Part shown: in pieces, positions 13,437 through 19,760 of the stretch
Position numbering within the stretch: position 1 is the stretch's first letter
Layout: each line of letters begins with the position of its first letter
Source: a virus
Length of the DNA stretch: 64,000 nt
Reading direction: 5' to 3' (one strand)
IMG/VR virus record: IMGVR_UViG_3300037963_006186
Coordinates: 1-64,000 of that record
Notes under the pieces: generated by a model
Told to the model about the DNA's origin: nothing
The model's database searches: none
The model's input: the letters and a program-made list of their open reading frames with translations, nothing else
Translations under genes and position numbers: made by a program

Positions 13437-14045
13437 ATGGCAGATTCCGGCCTCGTACAAATGTCATCACAGTTTGGTGGACTTCCAATGGAGCAACTCA
13501 TTGGTGGGCCACTTAAAGCTGCGTGTAACGCTCAGACACTGCTTGCAAAGGCATCAAGCGATTTTATTCAAGATGTCGGGCTTGATACGGATGCCACAGG
13601 CAAGATTATGTCTGCTCGCACCGTGGACTTTAGCTTCAACAAGCCGGTTCAAGACGCTGCCGGAAACACAACGATGGAAAAAGTGGACCTTCAGGTTCCA
13701 CTGCTCGCCATTATCAACACCCCTTCTTTGTCAGTCAAAGAAGCGGAAGTTCGATTCACTATGGAGGTCAAGTCTTCGACCTCGAGCAAGACCACCTCAG
13801 ATAGCAAAGCTGACCTTACAGCCAAGGCTAAATACAACGCCGGTCTGTTTTCTTGCGAGGTCACTGTTCATGGCTCTGTGGCTAACCACAGCGAAAACAG
13901 CCGTAAGAGCGACAACAGCGCCAAGTACGACGTGAAGGTAGTGGCTCGTGACGATGGCCCTCCAGAAGGCCTCATGAAGGTATTAGATATGCTTAATGAT
14001 GCGATTGCACCGACTCAGGGCGTTGCCGCTCCAAAGAAGGCATAA
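13437..14045 (+). CDS. DUF2589-like protein B, 202 aa
   Basis: Starts MADSGLVQMSSQFGGLPMEQ with a strong SD TAGGAGAACATC. The phrase LPMEQLIGGPLKAACNAQTL (about 16-35), DFIQDVGL, then VDLQVPLLAIINTPSLSVKE and VRFTMEVKSSTSS (about 80-120) are hallmarks of DUF2589. The C-terminal half is Ser/Thr/Lys-rich, then ends with PPEGLMKVLDMLNDAIAPT, a helix also typical of the family. Second of two tandem members; usually found in bacterial chromosomes, so its presence in a phage is noteworthy. Biochemical role unknown. Confidence 0.75.
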   Translation: MADSGLVQMSSQFGGLPMEQLIGGPLKAACNAQTLLAKASSDFIQDVGLDTDATGKIMSARTVDFSFNKPVQDAAGNTTMEKVDLQVPLLAIINTPSLSVKEAEVRFTMEVKSSTSSKTTSDSKADLTAKAKYNAGLFSCEVTVHGSVANHSENSRKSDNSAKYDVKVVARDDGPPEGLMKVLDMLNDAIAPTQGVAAPKKA

Positions 14046-14057
14046 AATCTCCTATGT

Positions 14058-14232
14058 CCCCCCACCCACATCGCTTGTTCCCATACTCTCGGGGGACGGA
14101 GCATGGGCGATTCCTACCGGGTGGGGGGGCAGTAGGCAAAAAACACGTTTAGGTATTAATCCATTTTTTGGTGGTGGTTTAGACATTTTTGATCTCAGAT
14201 AGGCTGAGATCAATTTAATCCCGTGGATTAAA
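14058..14232 (+). ncRNA. Structured intergenic RNA region
   Basis: After the DUF2589 gene, CCCCCCACCC (14058-14067) pairs with GGGTGGGGGG (14119-14128) around an internal loop carrying CCCAT/ATGGG. Then TTGATCTCAG (14189-14198) pairs with CTGAGATCAA (14204-14213), 10 bp, loop ATAGG. Then TTTAATCC pairs with GGATTAAA (14214-14232), loop CGT. None has a T-run behind it, so these are not terminators themselves. Could be a small RNA or a 3' stabiliser. Confidence 0.45.
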
Positions 14233-14238
14233 ACCTGA

Positions 14239-14276
14239 CCCCACTTGAGTGTCACGACTCAGGTGGGGTATTTTTT
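14239..14276 (+). terminator. Strong Rho-independent terminator
   Basis: CCCCACTTGAGT (14239-14250) pairs with ACTCAGGTGGGG (14257-14268), 12 bp with one T.G, then TATTTTTT. Ends the early + operon. On the - strand the stem is followed by TCAGGTTTTA, so it may also stop late transcription arriving from the right. Confidence 0.9.
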
Positions 14277-14280
14277 ACTT

Positions 14281-14574
14281 ATGGCAAGATGCGGACGATG
14301 TGGCTTTTTCAAGCCTTACAATCAAACTAGCAAACAGGCAGGCGCCTGTTTAATGTATCGTGGCTTGCAGATTCCTGAAGACGCTCTTTGGGAACATCGG
14401 ACTTGTCCTGAGTACATTCAGAAGATTCCTGATTGGACTCCTGAAGATCACTTCGACTTTGAATTGAAGCGACATGGTGTTGAGCGCAGTTGGCGTGCCA
14501 ATAGACGAGCCCTGGTCTTTTCTTGTGCGGCATTGGTTGTATCCGTTGTTGGTCTTGTACTAAAAATGATCTAA
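14281..14574 (+). CDS. Zinc-knuckle protein with C-terminal TM, 97 aa
   Basis: Starts MARCGRCGFFKPYNQTSKQA; CxxC pair near residue 4 plus later Cys (GACLMYRG, RTCPEY) make a likely zinc or Fe site. The C-terminus is a single hydrophobic span (LVFSCAALVVSVVGLVLKM), so it is probably anchored in the membrane by its tail. The ATG lies only 5 bases after the terminator T-run and has no SD; it may be leaderless or expressed by read-through. It is the last + strand gene before the convergent - strand genes. Confidence 0.5.
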   Translation: MARCGRCGFFKPYNQTSKQAGACLMYRGLQIPEDALWEHRTCPEYIQKIPDWTPEDHFDFELKRHGVERSWRANRRALVFSCAALVVSVVGLVLKMI

Positions 14575-14579
14575 GGCAA

Positions 14580-14980
<401 letters not shown>

Positions 14981-14984
<4 letters not shown>

Positions 14985-15595
14985 TTTTGTTCAGAGATCT
15001 CGAACAACTCATCGATTCGTTTTTTCATGCGCTTGATTTGACGCTCAACATCTTCTCCGTCAAAGTCAGCCGAAATCATCGACGTTTTCTTTTCAATGGA
15101 GCCGATCTTCGACTTGAGTGCATCTACTTCAGCTTGCATCTTCGCGTTTGCTGCTTGACAAGGTGGAGGCTGTTGACCCTCCATGCCTTGCGACTGAGCT
15201 TCCATTTTAAGCTTCTGCATTTCCTGTTCGTGCTTTTGTTCTGCACGCTCACGATAGAAGCTCCAGGCTTTCGACCCGCCAGCTACAGCCATACCAGCAA
15301 GAGCAATGGCAACCATGGGTGCGTAGTCTCCACCCAATGACTTGGCTGCATCTGCAGCAGCGGTGATGTCTTGAGATACACCCACCGACTCAACAAGGTC
15401 AGGAACAGCGGGTGCTGCAACAGTTTCAACTGGAGTTGGGGCCGGTTCGGGCTCAGGTGGAGGAATAGGGTCTGGTTTTTTAGTTTCTTGTGCCACGGGT
15501 TTGGCCTCCTTTTTAGCGGGTGTCTCGTCGTATATACGAATTGATTGGCCTAATTTAAGCTCACAATCTTTTCCCGATCCGACAACACAATCCAT
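14981..15595 (-). CDS. Proline-rich, TM and coiled-coil protein, 204 aa
   Basis: Not recognised. Starts MDCVVGSGKDCELKLGQSIR with SD AGGTTGAA. Layout: short N-terminal domain with two Cys, a Pro/Glu linker (PDPIPPPEPEPAPTPVETVA), a hydrophobic segment (PMVAIALAGMAVAGGSKAW, about residues 92-110), then a charged coiled coil to the end. It could be a membrane-spanning partner of the Glu-Pro protein that follows. The linker resembles that of its neighbour, suggesting common origin. Confidence 0.6.
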
Positions 15596-15601
15596 TTCAA
15601 C

Positions 15602-15910
15602 CTACTTTGACCGAGCAGTCAACACGTCAAGTTTCGAGACGATTTGCTCTTGGATCTTATTTCTAACATTAAGAAAATCTTTCGCTTGAGCAGCAGTTTC
15701 AGCACGAGCCTCTTTGATTACGGCATCGTAACGCTCTCGCATTTTTTCAATGCGGCCATCGTACTCGTCGTTAATCTCTTTGAGTTGCTTCTGAAAGCCC
15801 TCTACAAGAGCGTCCAGCCGCTTTTGCATGGTAACAAACTGATAGATCAAGAAAGCAGCGAAGACTCCAAGATGACCATCGGCCAACAGTGATTCCAGCA
15901 CTGCTTCCAC
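15602..15910 (-). CDS. TM plus coiled-coil protein, 102 aa
   Basis: GTG start at 15910 with SD GGAG six bases upstream. A short hydrophobic segment (GHLGVFAAFLIYQFVTM, residues about 12-28) then a long basic/acidic coiled coil (KRLDALVEGFQKQLKEINDE and on). Same design as the genes at 12179 and 16486; possible holin/spanin accessory. Starts after the stop of the YkuD-like gene. Confidence 0.65.
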   Translation of the reverse strand: MEAVLESLLADGHLGVFAAFLIYQFVTMQKRLDALVEGFQKQLKEINDEYDGRIEKMRERYDAVIKEARAETAAQAKDFLNVRNKIQEQIVSKLDVLTARSK

Positions 15911-16486
15911 TTAGAACTCCGGTTCATCAATCAGCGTATATGTAAAGCTGTTACCCCACTTATCTCTTGCTGCGTAACAAATAGACATAAACTCTTCGAA
16001 GTCAGCGCTGTGGCTAAATACCTGACATCCAGCAGACCACTTGTCTACCTGCGTCGAGGCTGACCCGGCTTTGTGGATATTGATGCCATACATCCCTTCA
16101 GTAATTGAGTCCACATCAAGATCAATAACGTCGTCTTTATTGTCGTCCCGATAAACCTTGACTGTACCGTTCCTCTGACAGAGCGCATCATATCTTCCCT
16201 GGTGCTTGTCGATCTTCCAAACAGATCGATACTGCCCAGGTACAAGAATAGCAGTTCCATTTACGTTGCCGGGATTTTCAAGCCAATATCTACCCGGTTC
16301 GGTGGTGCATTCCCAGGTCCGAACTATCCATCCATTCTCATCTCTAAAGACTACACAGATTCGATCATCAAAGCTGTTTGCCTGATGATCTTTACTTCGA
16401 ATACCAATGATATTCAGATTGTATTCACCTGTTTCAAACACGGCGTGGCCGAGAGATTCTACATAGTCAAGTATAAGCGGCTTCAT
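15911..16486 (-). CDS. YkuD-like L,D-transpeptidase-type enzyme, 191 aa
   Basis: Belongs to a family common in phages that have a YkuD-type active site. The His in GINIHKAG (about 134-141) and the Ser/Cys in KWSAGCQVFSH (about 147-157, nucleophile Cys) match the HxxG...SxGC catalytic pattern. The N-terminal part has the conserved YNLNIIGIRSKDHQANSF and GTAILVPGQYRSVWKIDKHQ segments. It is predicted to act on peptidoglycan; no other endolysin was recognised outside the virion proteins, so this is the best candidate for the cell-wall enzyme of the lysis cluster. No signal peptide visible. Confidence 0.72.
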   Translation of the reverse strand: MKPLILDYVESLGHAVFETGEYNLNIIGIRSKDHQANSFDDRICVVFRDENGWIVRTWECTTEPGRYWLENPGNVNGTAILVPGQYRSVWKIDKHQGRYDALCQRNGTVKVYRDDNKDDVIDLDVDSITEGMYGINIHKAGSASTQVDKWSAGCQVFSHSADFEEFMSICYAARDKWGNSFTYTLIDEPEF

Positions 16487-16773
16487 TAGTTACAACTCGC
16501 ATTAGTGGCGGCACAAATTTTAGCTTGATTGATGGCTTGCTGCTGCTGAACTTCGAGCATCTTGCCCATGAGTTCTTCCATTTTGTCGAGGCGCTTTTCG
16601 ACGCCTTCAATTTTTAGGTCTACAACTTCTTGTTTTCCTTCTTTGGACTCAATGACTGTGACTCTTCTCTCAAGCTCTTCTGTGTCTTGAGCAGCCGACT
16701 CAAATGAGGCAAAAGCAGCGCCAGCAGCAAACAAAATAGTGCCGCAGGGAATGGCTATGTCTTTGATGTTCAT
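16486..16773 (-). CDS. Signal/TM plus coiled-coil protein, 95 aa
   Basis: Starts MNIKDIAIPCGTILFAAGAA, a hydrophobic anchor (residues 8-24), then a coiled coil (ELERRVTVIESKEGKQEVVD) and a Cys-containing tail (AKICAATNASCN). Could be an i-spanin or holin-associated protein. Its stop overlaps the ATG of the YkuD-like gene and its own start overlaps the next upstream gene. Confidence 0.65.
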   Translation of the reverse strand: MNIKDIAIPCGTILFAAGAAFASFESAAQDTEELERRVTVIESKEGKQEVVDLKIEGVEKRLDKMEELMGKMLEVQQQQAINQAKICAATNASCN

Positions 16774-17207
16774 TTTCCTGCTCCAGACGTGTAGTAGTAA
16801 GTAGCGCCTAACCCAGCGGTAACAACTCCTACGATTACAATTGTTTCTATTCTACCAAGCCAACGCTGTGTTGCCGGTCTTTCTAACCATGGTTTAGGTT
16901 TTAGCGCATCATTTAATTGATTTTTGTACCAATCTCGTTCCATTTGTAATTGTGATATTTCAATTGATGAAATTTTATATGTGCTATTTCCCCATTTTTC
17001 TAAAGATAATAGATCGGCGTAATCAGAAAGCGGGACAGCCACTGCAGAGCAAGAAGCGGAGGATAAATCAATAGACAGTTCAACAGGCAGCGGCTGCCCC
17101 TTATTGATTGGAAAAACCTTTGCACACTGCCCAGGAATAATATCTGGTGGAGATGGCTTGGCTGGCAACTCAGCCCAGGCAAGTGATGATAGTAAAGCGA
17201 AAATCAA
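16770..17207 (-). CDS. Exported protein with C-terminal TM, 145 aa
   Basis: N-terminal signal peptide (MIFALLSSLAWA, cleaved before ELPAKP), a periplasmic domain with Cys pair (GQCAKVFP, SASCSAV), then a helix (QMERDWYKNQLNDALKPKPW), a conserved LERPATQRWLGRIETI stretch and a C-terminal TM (VIVGVVTAGLGATYYYTSG). This layout with a Trp-Leu-Glu-Arg-Pro motif before the TM is familiar from phage lysis regions, function unassigned. Overlaps both neighbours. Confidence 0.7.
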   Translation of the reverse strand: MIFALLSSLAWAELPAKPSPPDIIPGQCAKVFPINKGQPLPVELSIDLSSASCSAVAVPLSDYADLLSLEKWGNSTYKISSIEISQLQMERDWYKNQLNDALKPKPWLERPATQRWLGRIETIVIVGVVTAGLGATYYYTSGAGK

Positions 17208-17446
17208 TCGCGTCTCCTCGCGTTACCTAAATCAGATAACGAATCTGCGGGAGAGTCATCATTGAGTGCAGAGTCAATCTTTTTCAGATTGTCTTGAAGA
17301 GTTTGAGCCTCTTGAGCCTTAGCTTGATCAGCGGCAATATTTTTTGGAACTTCAGGTTGAAGTTTAGTTTTTTTAGCTTTTTTGCTGAAAAAAAACGCAA
17401 AAATCCCAACAAAAAGAGCGCTTATCAAAGCAGCTAAATTAGCCAC
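17204..17446 (-). CDS. Small TM protein, alternative frame over repeat
   Basis: GTG 17446 (or GTG 17458) starts a protein with one hydrophobic span (LAALISALFVGIFAFFF), then a basic patch (SKKAKKTK) and an acidic Ala/Gln-rich tail ending NARRRD; 80-84 aa. The frame stays open upstream to ATG 17560 through the AAKKP repeat of the neighbouring gene, giving Pro-Gln-Pro-Arg-Ser repeats, but that part looks like an overprint. No clear SD. Its end overlaps the start of the 16770 gene. Confidence 0.5.
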   Translation of the reverse strand: MANLAALISALFVGIFAFFFSKKAKKTKLQPEVPKNIAADQAKAQEAQTLQDNLKKIDSALNDDSPADSLSDLGNARRRD

Positions 17447-17660
17447 GTTTTTTAGCACTGGACTTCTTAGCTGCAGGCTTCTTGGCTGCGGGCTTCTTGG
17501 CTGCGGGCTTCTTGGCTGCGGGCTTCTTGGCTGCAAGCTTTGATTCTTCAAGCTGAGCAATCAAGTCGCTTACAACAGATAAAAGAGCTAAGCCTGCTGC
17601 TTTATGATTACCAAACTTAGAATTTAGCTGTGTTGTCGCCCATTTAATTTTTTGATCCAT
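17439..17660 (-). CDS. Histone-like protein with AAKKP repeats, 73 aa
   Basis: Starts MDQKIKWATTQLNSKFGNHK with a strong SD TAGGAGAAAACATA. The N-terminal half is a small helical domain; the C-terminal third is four to five repeats of Ala-Ala-Lys-Lys-Pro and Ser-Ala-Lys-Lys, the H1/HU-tail type that binds DNA non-specifically. Possible role in DNA condensation or as a linker to nucleic acid. Encoded next to lysis-type genes. Confidence 0.65.
   Translation of the reverse strand: MDQKIKWATTQLNSKFGNHKAAGLALLSVVSDLIAQLEESKLAAKKPAAKKPAAKKPAAKKPAAKKSSAKKRG
17461..17535. repeat. 15-bp tandem repeat coding AAKKP
   Basis: Unit ggcttcttggctgcg: three exact units at 17476-17520, one ending in a at 17521-17535, and a degenerate one at 17461-17475. 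Confidence 0.85.
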
Positions 17661-17671
17661 TATGTTTTCTC

Positions 17672-18064
17672 CTAAGAACTAAGTATCGTTACTTTAACAT
17701 CTGACGTTGGAGAGGTATCTCCAGCCACTGCTGCTGTTGTGACAGCCCAAAAGCTCAATCCGCTCGTGAAGGCCCAGCCACCATCAATGACGTAAGTGGT
17801 AACTTCACCAATCGGTGCATATAAAACCAAATCGGGAGTGGAGCTACTGCCCCCACCACCAGTAACACCTGTATTTGCGTCGATAATTTTTACGTAACAA
17901 GCAGGCTCATCTGTTGTAGGAACACCAGCAGTAGCGTCAATTTCAATAACATAAGCTGATCCCGTGCCAGCAGTCACATGCTCTTCAGCAGTTGTGTCCG
18001 CATCTTCGTCAATTACTAAAACTCCAGCTAAATCACCGAGTACGCTTGTTCTTATTGTAGCCAT
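17672..18064 (-). CDS. Beta-rich virion-type protein, paralogue 1, 130 aa
   Basis: Not recognised. Strand-rich, Gly/Ser/Thr-rich with the core phrases AYVIEIDATAG, CYVKIIDANTG, TPDLVLYAPIGEVTTYVIDG, GLSFWAVTTA and VKVTILSS. The same order of blocks is found in the genes at 18066, 60143 and 60548, so these four form a paralogous family. Likely small structural or decoration proteins exposed on the particle. Adjacent to paralogue 2 with 1 base between. Confidence 0.65.
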   Translation of the reverse strand: MATIRTSVLGDLAGVLVIDEDADTTAEEHVTAGTGSAYVIEIDATAGVPTTDEPACYVKIIDANTGVTGGGGSSSTPDLVLYAPIGEVTTYVIDGGWAFTSGLSFWAVTTAAVAGDTSPTSDVKVTILSS

Positions 18065-18065
18065 A

Positions 18066-18437
18066 TCAACCTGTTAACAAAGTAACTTTCACTGCTTCTT
18101 GTCCACTTACACTGGGTGTTGTGTTGTCGCTTTCAGCAGCGTTTTCATTTGCCCAAACAGATAACGCTTTGAAAGCAACACCGTTTGGTATTTGATAAGT
18201 GTACGTCACAGCAGCAGGACATGAAAAAACCCAGTCTGGTGCAGTAGAGCCAGAAGTCGCTGTAAATGCATTTGCTATTTTTATATAAACAGCGGCATCG
18301 TTTGAGTTCTCAATCTTCACTGAATACAAACGTCCGCTGCCACCCGTCAAATTAGAGGTAACAGCGTTTGTTATTTGAGAATGATAAGCAATCTTAAAAG
18401 ATGTAGCATCATCAAATTTTGTAGTTACAAAAGCCAT
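18066..18437 (-). CDS. Beta-rich virion-type protein, paralogue 2, 123 aa
   Basis: Starts MAFVTTKFDDATSFKIAYHS. Core blocks RLYSVKIENSNDAAVYIKIA, TAPDWVFSCPAAVTYTYQIP, FKALSVWANENAAESDNTTP and AVKVTLLTG align with paralogues 1, 3 and 4. No hydrophobic signal. Predicted as a small particle-associated beta protein. Confidence 0.65.
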   Translation of the reverse strand: MAFVTTKFDDATSFKIAYHSQITNAVTSNLTGGSGRLYSVKIENSNDAAVYIKIANAFTATSGSTAPDWVFSCPAAVTYTYQIPNGVAFKALSVWANENAAESDNTTPSVSGQEAVKVTLLTG

Positions 18438-18440
18438 TTA

Positions 18441-18638
18441 CTACTTCTTTGTAAGACCAATAGCTGCCATTGCTTTTTCAGCCGAGTCACCAGCAATGTA
18501 GGCAAGGCCGAGATACAGCCACTCTTGTGACCCCAGACGATCTAAAAGAAGCAGCCCAGTGCCAAGCATCAAAACAGCAAGTCGGCGCCAAGAGATTCGC
18601 TTTTGAGAGCAAAACAGAGAGTTGATAAAGTTTTTCAT
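18441..18638 (-). CDS. Small two-TM protein, holin-like, 65 aa
   Basis: Starts MKNFINSLFCSQKRISWRRL. Two hydrophobic segments (LAVLMLGTGLLLL and EWLYLGLAYIAGDSAEKAM) separated by a short loop with Asp-Arg; basic N-terminus. Size, topology and place near lysis genes fit a class II holin, but no family signature is certain. It could instead be a membrane anchor. Confidence 0.55.
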   Translation of the reverse strand: MKNFINSLFCSQKRISWRRLAVLMLGTGLLLLDRLGSQEWLYLGLAYIAGDSAEKAMAAIGLTKK

Positions 18639-18647
18639 AAGTCAATC

Positions 18648-19760
18648 CTATACGGGTAAGAATACATTACCGATCATAGCAACACATTTAAGTGTTGCTC
18701 CGGCGCCAGGGTCGCCGCCTTGTTTTGAAAAGCTATCTGCGTTGTCTGTACTCTTTAAGATGTCACCGTCCGTACAACCAACAATAAACGTACCCGACCC
18801 ATCAGTACCGACGCAGGTCGCGTTTCCGTGCGTGTCAGAACTTAAGTCAGCGTTGTTGTGCTCAAGCGTTATTGTTTTTCCGTTTACATCGGCTGCCCAG
18901 AACTTCTGAGACAACACAAGAACTACTCGGCCTCCACCACTAGCCATGTGAGTATTCAAACTAATTGACCCGGCAGAAGTTAATGCTGTTTCTGTACTCC
19001 AGTCTGTGTCATCAGACAACGAACAAGAGAACAGTTCTCCAGCACTTTTAATAAAAGCAACTAGCGAACTATTAGTTACTTGAAGGGCGCGTATGTCACC
19101 GGGATCACTGCCTCCTGAGTCTAGAAGAGTGTGAGCTAATGCCCAAGATGCCCCAGAGTTGGTGCTCTTATAAATTCTGTTTTGTTGAGAGAAGTAAAAG
19201 GTGGTTCCGCCCGCATAGCAGATTGCATAACAACTTGTGTTTGCTATATTTGTAGCGCCAGAGACATCTACTTTACTCCAATTAGAGCCCCCATCTGTGG
19301 ATCTAAATACGTGGTTTCCCTTGCTGCTGCTCATCTGTCCGATAGCAACCCAAACATCGTTTCCGTAGGCAATATCAAACAAACGAAAGTCACTTTGTAT
19401 TGCTGTCCAAGTAGTTGAAGAGTCTGCTGCATTGGGGGCACGCATCATTTCGCCATTGTCGGTAGCGTTAGTAATTACGTACAAAGGATTACTGCTATTA
19501 TCTTGACCGTACCCGATTGATAGTGGGTTTACTGACGCTCCTGGTGGGTTGATGCCTGCATCGTAGTTAGTCCAAGAAGTTGTGTCAGAACTAGCAGCAT
19601 ATGCAATGTCTCGAGCATTCATTGCGGTTACCCAATACGTAGCGCCCGACGAAGGAGTAGTCATATCATTGATCTTCTCAATACTGCTCTTCGCAATATC
19701 GTTGATCTTTTCAATGCTGCCTGCGGCAACATCGTTGACTTTCTCATAGTCCGCCATCAA
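18648..19760 (-). CDS. BNR/Asp-box tail fibre protein, 370 aa
   Basis: A receptor-binding type protein. The N-terminus carries a repeated SIEKINDIA/SIEKINDM motif (residues about 14-36), probably a trimer stalk. Residues about 40-365 contain several Asp-box turns (STDGGSNWSK, KSTNSGASW, KSTDNADSF) separated by beta strands, the signature of a sialidase-type beta propeller. No catalytic sialidase residues can be claimed. Overlaps the start of nothing else but follows the 886-aa fibre with 4 shared bases, suggesting co-translation as a distal fibre or side protein. Confidence 0.75.
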   Translation of the reverse strand: MMADYEKVNDVAAGSIEKINDIAKSSIEKINDMTTPSSGATYWVTAMNARDIAYAASSDTTSWTNYDAGINPPGASVNPLSIGYGQDNSSNPLYVITNATDNGEMMRAPNAADSSTTWTAIQSDFRLFDIAYGNDVWVAIGQMSSSKGNHVFRSTDGGSNWSKVDVSGATNIANTSCYAICYAGGTTFYFSQQNRIYKSTNSGASWALAHTLLDSGGSDPGDIRALQVTNSSLVAFIKSAGELFSCSLSDDTDWSTETALTSAGSISLNTHMASGGGRVVLVLSQKFWAADVNGKTITLEHNNADLSSDTHGNATCVGTDGSGTFIVGCTDGDILKSTDNADSFSKQGGDPGAGATLKCVAMIGNVFLPV

